Assembly: GCA_002338255.1 (NCBI GenBank)
Contig: DDHX01000032.1
Location: 59,252-67,875, forward strand
Direction of reading: 5' to 3'
Length of the DNA: 8,624 bases
DNA from: Ruminococcaceae bacterium UBA1865
GTDB lineage: Bacteria > Bacillota > Clostridia > Oscillospirales > Acutalibacteraceae
In this document: piece after piece, positions 1 through 5,339 of the stretch
Numbering within the stretch: position 1 is the stretch's first letter
Layout: each line of letters opens with the position of its first letter
Notes under the pieces: generated by a model
Database searches by the model: none
What the model saw: the letters and a program-made list of their open reading frames with translations, nothing else
Told to the model about the DNA's origin: nothing
Program-made: the position numbers and the translations under genes

Positions 1-528
1 GAAATTGCAATGCTGATGTGCTACGAGGCAACACGCGAGCTGCCGTTGGAAGAAACAACAATTGAAACTCCGATGGGCATGGCGAAAACAAAGGTAATTG
101 CCGGAAGAAAGCTTGCATTTGTACCGATTTTAAGAGCAGGTCTCGGCATGGTTGATGGCGTGCTTGAAATGGTTCCCGCCGCGAAGGTCGGTCATATCGG
201 CCTTTACCGCGACCATGAAACGTTGCAGCCTGTTGAATACTACAGCAAGCTGCCGCTTGATATTGATGAACGCGACGTGATCGTGCTTGACCCGATGCTT
301 GCCACCGGCGGCTCCGCAATTGACGCCATCACCATTATTAAGCGCAGCCATCCGAAGAGCATGCGTTTTATGTGCATTATCGCGGCTCCCGAGGGAATCA
401 AGGCACTGACTGAAGCGCATCCGGACGTTGAGGTTTTTTGCGCCGCAGTGGACGACCACCTGAACGAGGTTGGTTACATTGTCCCGGGTCTTGGCGACGC
501 GGGCGATCGGATTTTCGGAACACTTTAA
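1..528 (+). CDS. upp: Uracil phosphoribosyltransferase, 5' end outside window
   Basis: This cytoplasmic pyrimidine-salvage enzyme converts uracil and PRPP to UMP and pyrophosphate. The reading frame is open from base 1, so the first in-window ATG (base 10) is internal. The 175 visible residues lack roughly 34 N-terminal residues compared with the usual length of about 209. Seen here are the [13 protein letters not shown] block, the type I phosphoribosyltransferase PRPP loop [13 protein letters not shown] (from base 289), and the family's C-terminal uracil-binding stretch [15 protein letters not shown] just before the TAA stop. The gene looks intact. A strong hairpin starts 8 bases after the stop and probably ends the transcript. 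Promoter and upstream partners lie outside the window. Identification is secure because all three family motifs are present and in order. Confidence 0.96.
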   Translation, partial: EIAMLMCYEATRELPLEETTIETPMGMAKTKVIAGRKLAFVPILRAGLGMVDGVLEMVPAAKVGHIGLYRDHETLQPVEYYSKLPLDIDERDVIVLDPMLATGGSAIDAITIIKRSHPKSMRFMCIIAAPEGIKALTEAHPDVEVFCAAVDDHLNEVGYIVPGLGDAGDRIFGTL

Positions 529-535
529 TATTCAA

Positions 536-580
536 TATAACAGGGGGCGACCATTGGCCGCCCCCTGTTATATATCATTT
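536..580 (+). terminator. Intrinsic terminator after upp
   Basis: A perfect 14-bp stem pairs 536-549 with 559-572. Its core is CAGGGGGCG/CGCCCCCTG and the loop is 9 nt. The tract after the stem (TCATTTCTATT) is only partly T-rich, so some read-through into the ASCH gene is possible. No convincing promoter was seen between this hairpin and base 605. Confidence 0.8.
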
Positions 581-604
581 CTATTATCGACGGGAGGGAA
601 AATT

Positions 605-1054
605 TTGACAGCACAGGAAATGTGGAATTTATATACACAAGAGAACCCGAAAGATGCACGGGAAAAATATGAAGCTTGGTACTTTGGCAATAGTGAGGCT
701 ATGGCCAATAACCTTGCAAACCTTGTCATAAGCGGAGAAAAAACTGGTACTGCGTCGGCACTTGCTTTGTATGAAATAGAAAAAGAAGCATTGCCGCAGA
801 AGAACAGCTATCATATTATTTTGGATTACGCGGGAAATGCAAAATGCATCATAAAAATAGCGAAGGTTTATACAACTCCCTTTTGTTATGTAACCGACGA
901 ACATGCTTTTAAAGAGGCGGAAGGCGACAAAACCTTAGAATATTGGCGTAAGGTACATCAGGATTTTTTTACAGATGAACTGAAAGAGTATAATTTATTA
1001 TTTGATGAAAATATGCTCGTAGTGTGCGAAGAATTTAAAATCGTTTTCAAATAA
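605..1054 (+). CDS. ASCH domain-containing protein
   Basis: ASCH domains have a PUA-like fold linked to RNA binding or processing; characterised members include an RNase and E. coli YqfB, an N4-acetylcytidine amidohydrolase. This 149-residue protein has the hallmarks of the roughly 150-residue subfamily: WYFGNS near residues 25-30, the GEKTGTAS loop at about 44-51 (the G-x-K-x-x-T ASCH signature), the EGDKTLEYWRKVH segment at about 96-108, and the ending MLVVCEEFKIVF. I chose the TTG start at 605 because GGGAGG (592-597) sits 7 nt upstream and the protein then begins where the family does. The in-frame ATG at 470 lies inside upp and beyond its terminator. The yoaP-like gene follows after 41 bases, so the two probably share a transcript. 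Codon use is more A+T-rich than upp, suggesting an accessory gene. The substrate is unknown. Confidence 0.88.
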   Translation: MTAQEMWNLYTQENPKDAREKYEAWYFGNSEAMANNLANLVISGEKTGTASALALYEIEKEALPQKNSYHIILDYAGNAKCIIKIAKVYTTPFCYVTDEHAFKEAEGDKTLEYWRKVHQDFFTDELKEYNLLFDENMLVVCEEFKIVFK

Positions 1055-1095
1055 AACAAGATGCAATTCCAACACTTTAACAGGAGTAATCAGAA

Positions 1096-1851
1096 ATGAA
1101 TATTGTGACAGTTACAAGCGAAAATCTTGAAAAAGAGCATATTTGTTGTGCTATTTCCAGCAACAGCGATTGTCAGGTAGCATCTAAAAAATCATGGTTG
1201 GCAGAACGTTTTTCAGATGGTCTTGTGTTTAAAAAAGGTGATGTCAGGGGAAAAGTATTTATAGAATATATTCCCGCTGAAAAAGCATGGTGCCCGATTT
1301 GTGCAGACGGGTATATGTTCATTGATTGCCTATGGGTTTCAGGTCAATATAAAGGGAAAGGCTTTTCCAACACCCTTCTGAACGAGTGTATTATTGACAG
1401 CAAAGCCAAAGGGAAAAAGGGTTTGGTTATTCTGTCGTCTAAACAGAAAAAGCCTTTTATAGCCGACCCAAAATTTCTTAAATACAAAGGCTTTTTGCTG
1501 GCAGATACAGCCGCGCCGTTTTACGAGTTGATGTACCTTCCTTTTGTAGAGAATGAAGAAAGGCCTCGCTTTAAGGCTTGTGCAAAAAATCCACAAATTG
1601 CGGAACAAGGTTTTGTCTTGTGCTATTGCAACCAATGTCCCTTTACTGCAAAGTATGTTCCCGTCATCGTGGATATTGCAAAAAACAAAGGGATTCCCAT
1701 GACTGTAATCAAATATGAAACTACGGAACAGGCACAAAACGCCGCGTCTCCCTTTACAGCATACAGTCTATTTTACAATGGCGAATTTGTGACACATGAA
1801 ATTTTGTCCGCTAAAGGGTTTGAAAAACTCTTAACGGAAAAAGGTCTGTGA
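1096..1851 (+). CDS. yoaP: GNAT acetyltransferase with C-terminal YoaP domain
   Basis: The protein has 251 residues and two parts. The N-terminal half is a GNAT acyl-CoA-dependent N-acetyltransferase. Its acetyl-CoA pyrophosphate loop is WVSGQYKGKGF (80-90, fitting Q-x-x-G-x-G), and a later FLKYKGF (127-133) resembles the GNAT motif B end. The C-terminal part (about 157-251) matches the YoaP domain: RFKACAKN, then CYCNQCPFTAKYVP (176-189), then SPFTAYSLFYNGEFVTHEIL. I read this part as thioredoxin-like, with a CxxC (178-181) and a possible cis-proline at 219; that is inference. Extra cysteines lie at 17, 18, 66, 69 and 78. AGGAG at 1082-1086 precedes the ATG by 9 nt. There is no signal peptide. 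The substrate is unknown, and the symbol is given by resemblance to the Bacillus protein only. Confidence 0.85.
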   Translation: MNIVTVTSENLEKEHICCAISSNSDCQVASKKSWLAERFSDGLVFKKGDVRGKVFIEYIPAEKAWCPICADGYMFIDCLWVSGQYKGKGFSNTLLNECIIDSKAKGKKGLVILSSKQKKPFIADPKFLKYKGFLLADTAAPFYELMYLPFVENEERPRFKACAKNPQIAEQGFVLCYCNQCPFTAKYVPVIVDIAKNKGIPMTVIKYETTEQAQNAASPFTAYSLFYNGEFVTHEILSAKGFEKLLTEKGL

Positions 1852-1871
1852 TTACGAAAATGAGCGGGAGT

Positions 1872-1896
1872 TTTGTGACGGAATAGCGTTTGTGAC
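1872..1896 (+). repeat. Direct repeat TTTGTGAC x2 before yjdF promoter
   Basis: TTTGTGAC occurs at 1872-1879 and again at 1889-1896, a period of 17 bases. The second copy abuts the -35 hexamer of the yjdF promoter. It could be a regulator site, or chance in a short A+T-rich gap. Confidence 0.4.
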
Positions 1897-1925
1897 TTGA
1901 AAGAAAAGTGTGAATGAGTTAAAAT
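1897..1925 (+). promoter_or_regulatory. Sigma-A-type promoter of yjdF
   Basis: TTGAAA (1897-1902), a 17-nt spacer and TAAAAT (1920-1925) form a near-consensus housekeeping promoter. Transcription would start around 1931-1934, exactly where the outer stem of the leader RNA begins, which supports both calls. Confidence 0.75.
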
Positions 1926-1931
1926 CAATAT

Positions 1932-2040
1932 GCAAAGATAAAAACACAGTTCTGGTTGGTAGTCCAGACGCAGTTGATCGCTGTCAGTAACCTGCCTCCT
2001 AAGGTTGTCCGGTCTTTGTTAAGTTATCTTTTAGGAGGAA
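1932..2040 (+). promoter_or_regulatory. yjdF-type (azaaromatic) riboswitch leader
   Basis: The roughly 110-nt leader between promoter and start codon is strongly structured. An outer stem pairs GCAAAGA (1932-1938) with TCTTTGT (2013-2019, one G-U). Inside are a hairpin TCTGG/CCAGA (1951-1955 with 1964-1968) and a hairpin AACCT/AGGTT (1989-1993 with 2002-2006). The loop of the latter exposes GCCTCCTA. CCTCCTAA (1995-2002) is fully complementary to TTAGGAGG (2031-2038), the ribosome site of yjdF, so it can mask it. Position 2002 is shared, so the masking helix competes with the inner hairpin. The downstream gene encodes YjdF, the usual partner of the known yjdF riboswitch class, which binds diverse azaaromatic compounds. 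I infer translational control, with binding likely freeing the ribosome site. Class assignment rests on gene context plus architecture; a covariance-model match was not run. Confidence 0.8.
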
Positions 2041-2046
2041 TTTAAC

Positions 2047-2466
2047 ATGGACAAATTATCGGGCAAAATCACAGTGTTTTTCGAAGATCCATTTTGGGTT
2101 GGCGTGTATGAACGCTTAGCAGATGGAAAATTGGAAGTCGCAAAAGTGGTTTTTGGCGCCGAGCCAAAAGACTACGAAGTTTACGACTACTTTCTAAACA
2201 ACTGGAATAAACTTCGATTTAGTCCGTCTGTTACAGAAAAAGAAAGTGCGAACAGGAAGATCAATCCCAAGCGGATACAGCGCGAGATTAACAGTCAATT
2301 ATCGCAAACCGGAATTGGTACAAAAGCACAGCAAGCTTTAAAACTGCAACAGGAGCAAAACAAATCGGAACTAAAGTCTTTTAATCGGCAAAGGTCAGAG
2401 GAAGAAAAGCAGCAGCAATTAGAATTGCGACTGCAAAAGAGAAAAGATAAGCATAGAGGCAGGTGA
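2047..2466 (+). CDS. yjdF: YjdF family protein (DUF2992)
   Basis: This 139-residue cytoplasmic protein belongs to the YjdF/DUF2992 family, whose biochemical role is not established. The N-terminal domain carries the family hallmarks ITVFFEDPFWVGVYERL (about 8-24) and VFGAEPKDYEVYDYFL (about 35-50). It is followed by NPKRIQREI and a highly charged Lys/Gln/Glu-rich helix, probably coiled coil, that ends in the typical KDKHRGR. Length and ending match the family, so the gene is complete. TTAGGAGG at 2031-2038 lies 8 nt before the ATG and is the target of the leader's anti-ribosome-site sequence. The gene has its own promoter and a perfect terminator, so it can be a single-gene unit. Because the leader class senses azaaromatics, a role in tolerance to or modification of such compounds is a reasonable inference. 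Confidence 0.92.
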   Translation: MDKLSGKITVFFEDPFWVGVYERLADGKLEVAKVVFGAEPKDYEVYDYFLNNWNKLRFSPSVTEKESANRKINPKRIQREINSQLSQTGIGTKAQQALKLQQEQNKSELKSFNRQRSEEEKQQQLELRLQKRKDKHRGR

Positions 2467-2521
2467 AATCCTACTCTTTCTTAGGCGCAAAGCAATGGCG
2501 TGATTTTTCTTTAAATACCAC

Positions 2522-2560
2522 AAAAAAAGGCTTGGAACTTTACGTTCCAAGCCTTTTTTT
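2522..2560. terminator. Two-way terminator between yjdF and zinc-ribbon gene
   Basis: A perfect 17-bp stem pairs 2522-2538 with 2544-2560 around a 5-nt loop. The core GGCTTGGAAC is flanked by A7 on the left and T7 on the right. It works as an intrinsic terminator in both directions and serves the convergent genes ending at 2466 and 2576. Confidence 0.95.
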
Positions 2561-2575
2561 GTAATCTCCTGATCG

Positions 2576-3022
2576 CTATAGGTCTTTTCCGCAGCTTTTA
2601 CAGAATTTTGCGTCCTCGTCGTTAAGGCTTCCACAGCTTCGGCACCTTATTTTTATTACTTCCTTTTCTTCGTTAGGCTTGATTATTTTATCAACGACAT
2701 CAATATTGCTGATCACGTCGTTAATCATTCCGCCTTTTGCCTCATTAAATGGCTTCAAATCTTCTCTTGCCTTGTCGGGGTCAAGCAGCAAGCCTGAACC
2801 GGCAGTTCCTTTGGCACCAATATTCATGACAATGGAACCTGCAATTATCAACACCATACCCAATATTGAATTTGTAAAGGAAGGAGTTCCGCTGCCTTCA
2901 AACGGGTTACTCATAAAGCTTGCAAATGAGAAAAACACTGAAATAAAGAGTATGAACCCTAAAACCATCATCCCAATTCCAATATAATAAGTTACTTTCC
3001 TTTTTTTTGTTATTTTTGCCAT
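2576..3022 (-). CDS. Two-helix membrane protein with C-terminal zinc ribbon
   Basis: This 148-residue protein starts with a short basic segment (MAKITKKRK). Two hydrophobic helices follow, at about 12-36 and 52-70, joined by a polar loop with Gly, Ser and Pro. A conserved-looking stretch LLLDPDKAREDLKPFNEAKGG comes next at about 79-98, then a C-terminal zinc ribbon, CRSC-x10-CKSC (Cys 127, 130, 141, 144). The ribbon probably lies in the cytoplasm if the basic N-terminus is inside and there are two crossings. Clostridial zinc-ribbon proteins with the DPxKAREDLxP stretch are familiar to me, but none has a function I can name. Its start is 36 bases after the preceding minus-strand gene, so it may be the third gene of the tmcAL transcript. 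An AAAGGG-like ribosome site precedes the ATG. A run of 8 A in codons 5-8 is a possible slippage site. Confidence 0.82.
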   Translation of the reverse strand: MAKITKKRKVTYYIGIGMMVLGFILFISVFFSFASFMSNPFEGSGTPSFTNSILGMVLIIAGSIVMNIGAKGTAGSGLLLDPDKAREDLKPFNEAKGGMINDVISNIDVVDKIIKPNEEKEVIKIRCRSCGSLNDEDAKFCKSCGKDL

Positions 3023-3058
3023 ATTATCAGCCCTTTCAAAGTAAAATAATTAAAGGTT

Positions 3059-4006
3059 TCATCTTGCAGAACCTAACTCATCAATAAATTTTTGTATTGA
3101 AATTTCATCTGTCGGGATAACAGGAGCAGCGGACGCTTTGAAAAGTGAAAGATTTTCTACGTGCCGGATTCCTGCTCCGGGCTCAATGCCATAAAGCGGA
3201 CTCAGTGAATCCATTTCGACATAGTCATTGGACACGGAGGTTTCGTACGAGCAACCAAAATCCGGGTATATGGCCTGGGTGCTGTGAATATAGCGCTTCA
3301 CGAGGGTGTAATTCTCATTGGTATACGATGCCCAGCCCAAAACATTGTTAACGCCGATCTTTAATGCTTTTTCAATGCTGTCATCGTGTTGGACAGTAAG
3401 GTATTTATTGCCTAAAAATATCCGCTTATCGTTAATGTCCGTATAAGGCCAAATGGAAATGGTGCGGTTGGGAAGAAGTGCATTGTTGTTGTCCTGATTT
3501 TGAGGAATAATCTCAACACCTCCGCCATTCACCATCGTAATCGACCACAAAGCATAGTTTTGTTTTTCTTTTGAGCAGTTTTTCGCGCTGTGCACCACCA
3601 TAATATCAGTTGCGTCCTCGCCCATGATAACTTCAAAGCTAAGCTGCATCTCATTGCGCTTTTGGCGTACAGGGGTAAAGCTGACTCCCTCCGGAAGAAT
3701 CCCGTAAATCACAGGCTCATTGTCGGGGTAGTAAGTTTCCGGCATCCGTTCTGGGCTCAGCCAGACGCGGTGACCACCGTAGCGGTAAAAGGCGGCGTCT
3801 TTTCCGTAACGCTCAACCATGCTTGGATTACTGGTAACGTATTTGCGTTCTAAATCATTATAGAGAATATTCGCGTCCCCAACAAAACCGAACCGTACAA
3901 TGCGGGGGCCGAAGTCAATGGTAACAACGACATCAATAATACCGTTGCTGATCTGCACGCATTTTCCATAATTTTCATAATCTGTCTCTTTAATTTCAAT
4001 AGACAA
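3059..4006 (-). CDS. Uncharacterised protein, probable mutarotase-like fold (DUF4380-like)
   Basis: The product is about 315 residues, with no signal peptide or membrane helix. The N-terminus NGIIDVVVTIDFGPRIVRF and the motif GGHRVWLSPE, followed by TYYPDNEPV (about residues 77-98), resemble the galactose-mutarotase/carbohydrate-binding beta-sandwich families, closest in my memory to DUF4380. A conserved-looking W-x-I-T-M-x-N-G-G strand follows mid-protein. No catalytic residue can be assigned, and its ligand, possibly a sugar, is unknown. Start choice: the ATG at 4018 touches the ribosome site GAAAGG with no spacer. The TTG four codons on (4004-4006) has better spacing and gives an N-terminus MSIEIKETDYENY, so I prefer it. 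The gene begins 16-28 bases after the tmcAL stop and is probably co-transcribed with it. The fold assignment is moderate confidence. Confidence 0.75.
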   Translation of the reverse strand: MSIEIKETDYENYGKCVQISNGIIDVVVTIDFGPRIVRFGFVGDANILYNDLERKYVTSNPSMVERYGKDAAFYRYGGHRVWLSPERMPETYYPDNEPVIYGILPEGVSFTPVRQKRNEMQLSFEVIMGEDATDIMVVHSAKNCSKEKQNYALWSITMVNGGGVEIIPQNQDNNNALLPNRTISIWPYTDINDKRIFLGNKYLTVQHDDSIEKALKIGVNNVLGWASYTNENYTLVKRYIHSTQAIYPDFGCSYETSVSNDYVEMDSLSPLYGIEPGAGIRHVENLSLFKASAAPVIPTDEISIQKFIDELGSAR

Positions 4007-4034
4007 AAGAAGACACATCCTTTCAGTCTGATGA

Positions 4035-5222
4035 CTAAATAGAAATGATACCGGTTGTCATATCGAGTCCGCAGGGCGCAACACGCGGCGTGCAGAGTGC
4101 GAAAAGATCGGTAGATCTACATTCTAATTCAATCATATTTTTTGCTTTATTGTCAAGTGATAAAATATCCGATGAATTGGTAATAATAGGTAGTTTTGTA
4201 GTTGATTTTATCGAATGCAGTATTTCAACCCCATGCTTGTTAAAGCCCAATACACGAAGATAGGGGGGAGGTTCAGCGCTCATCGAGGAATTCAGTCCTA
4301 AAAAAGCGGAAAGAACAATGCGGCGGATTCTTGCGTGAGTGTATCTTTTCGATTTGATCAGGCTGTAAATTTCCTCTAAATTTGTCGCTTTGCGTGCCGC
4401 CGCGTACACACGGTTTTCCAGCCCCTCGCTGATGTCCGGAAGCGCGGCAAATTCCGCACGACTCATGGTTCTCAACTTTGACAGTATCGCACGCTCTACG
4501 GCTGTAATGAAAGCAGGCGCGCTTTTAGAGGCGATTTCCTGCAATGCAATTTCCTCGGCCACTTTTGGCATCAGCGAGGAAAAATCTCCACCGTCTTGAA
4601 TCAAGCTGCGTATCCGTGAGGCGGAAGCGATTTCTTCGTCAGAAGTCAGAGCATCATGTGCGGCGCCCACGCGTTTTATCGTAAATGGCTTAACATTTGA
4701 ATGCAGCTTATTCAATGCTTTAAGATACTCTATTCCCAGGATATTATTTGGTTCGCGTAAAAACTGTGCCATTTCATTACCAAACAAGCTGCCGATTGCT
4801 TTTTGTCTTGCGCCTGCAAAGGTTGAGCCGCCTTTTAGTTCATGCTGCATCGCTTCACCAAGACTTGGGGAGTTAAGAGCCTTTGCTGTTTTTATTAGTT
4901 CCTCCACACTGCCGCATTCACTGCCAAAACTCAGCATATCAACACCGGCTGCATCTAAAAGAGAGACACCGCCGAATGCAAATTTTTCCGCGCCGGAAAG
5001 TGCCCACGGGAGCGGCAGTTCAATGACGAGGTCGACACCGTTTTGCAGCGCCTGCCTTGTCCGTGCCCACTTAGACAGTACTGCCGGTTCGCCGCGCTGT
5101 ACAAAATTTCCGCTCATCACGGCAACAATATGAGTGGCTCCGTTCAGGCGTGTCCGTGAAATGAGCGCGGCATGCCCTAAATGAAACGGATTATATTCAG
5201 AAATTATTCCCGCTACAAGCAT
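4035..5222 (-). CDS. tmcAL: tRNA(Met) cytidine acetate ligase TmcAL (YlbM)
   Basis: TmcAL (formerly YlbM, DUF795) forms N4-acetylcytidine at wobble position 34 of elongator tRNA-Met. It uses acetate and ATP through an acetyl-adenylate intermediate. The 395 residues match the family's usual length. The nucleotidyltransferase motif EYNPFHLGH (9-17, HxGH at 14-17) is intact. MSGNFVQRGEPA (36-47), PNNILGIEYLKAL (148-160), IKRVGAAHD (172-180) and ASASRIRSLI (189-198) follow in the expected order. The ATG at 5222 gives the canonical MLVAGIISEYNP start, with AAGGAG (5234-5239) upstream at an 11-nt spacer. The gene is divergent from ackA, whose product releases acetate and ATP from acetyl phosphate, so the two are linked through acetate. 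Two further minus-strand genes follow at short spacing. Confidence 0.96.
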   Translation of the reverse strand: MLVAGIISEYNPFHLGHAALISRTRLNGATHIVAVMSGNFVQRGEPAVLSKWARTRQALQNGVDLVIELPLPWALSGAEKFAFGGVSLLDAAGVDMLSFGSECGSVEELIKTAKALNSPSLGEAMQHELKGGSTFAGARQKAIGSLFGNEMAQFLREPNNILGIEYLKALNKLHSNVKPFTIKRVGAAHDALTSDEEIASASRIRSLIQDGGDFSSLMPKVAEEIALQEIASKSAPAFITAVERAILSKLRTMSRAEFAALPDISEGLENRVYAAARKATNLEEIYSLIKSKRYTHARIRRIVLSAFLGLNSSMSAEPPPYLRVLGFNKHGVEILHSIKSTTKLPIITNSSDILSLDNKAKNMIELECRSTDLFALCTPRVAPCGLDMTTGIISI

Positions 5223-5237
5223 TTTATGACAAACTCC

Positions 5238-5266
5238 TTGAATTTAATTAGATAAAGTACTATTAT
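5238..5266 (+). promoter_or_regulatory. Probable ackA promoter
   Basis: TTGAAT (5238-5243), 17 nt and TATTAT (5261-5266) point toward ackA; an overlapping TATAAT lies at 5264-5269. It would give a leader of about 65 nt. The -35 overlaps the ribosome site of tmcAL on the other strand. Confidence 0.55.
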
Positions 5267-5295
5267 AATATACAGTATTACCATTGCGGATTCAA
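5267..5295 (-). promoter_or_regulatory. Probable tmcAL promoter
   Basis: On the minus strand, TTGAAT (5290-5295), 17 nt and TATATT (5267-5272) give a good sigma-A-type promoter with a leader of about 38 nt. Its -10 directly abuts the -10 of the ackA promoter. Confidence 0.55.
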
Positions 5296-5339
5296 CAGCC
5301 GCGCGTGGTTAAAAGCAAATTTAGGAGGAAACAAACAGG

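Noticed and set aside
130..459. Minus-strand open frame opposite upp
   Set aside because: It is antisense to a conserved gene, with no ribosome site and no recognisable protein motif.
470..604. In-frame ATG at 470 giving a 194-residue ASCH protein
   Set aside because: The extension lies inside upp and runs through its terminator hairpin; TTG at 605 has a good ribosome site and matches the family's N-terminus.
1786..1793. Third TTTGTGAC copy inside the yoaP-like gene
   Set aside because: It encodes the conserved FVTHE segment and is out of register with the two promoter-proximal copies, so coincidence is likely.
2679..2987. Plus-strand open frame opposite the zinc-ribbon gene
   Set aside because: Its hydrophobic character mirrors the opposite strand's membrane helices; the minus-strand product has a clear zinc ribbon and ends at a terminator.
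4016..4018. ATG as start of the mutarotase-like gene
   Set aside because: The only ribosome site abuts it without spacing; the TTG at 4004-4006 fits better, though this is not certain.
5281..5308. Hairpin CCA-GCGG/CCGC-TGG in the ackA leader as a possible riboswitch
   Set aside because: The stem is short and interrupted, there is no T-tract or ribosome-site pairing, and it matches no riboswitch class I know.
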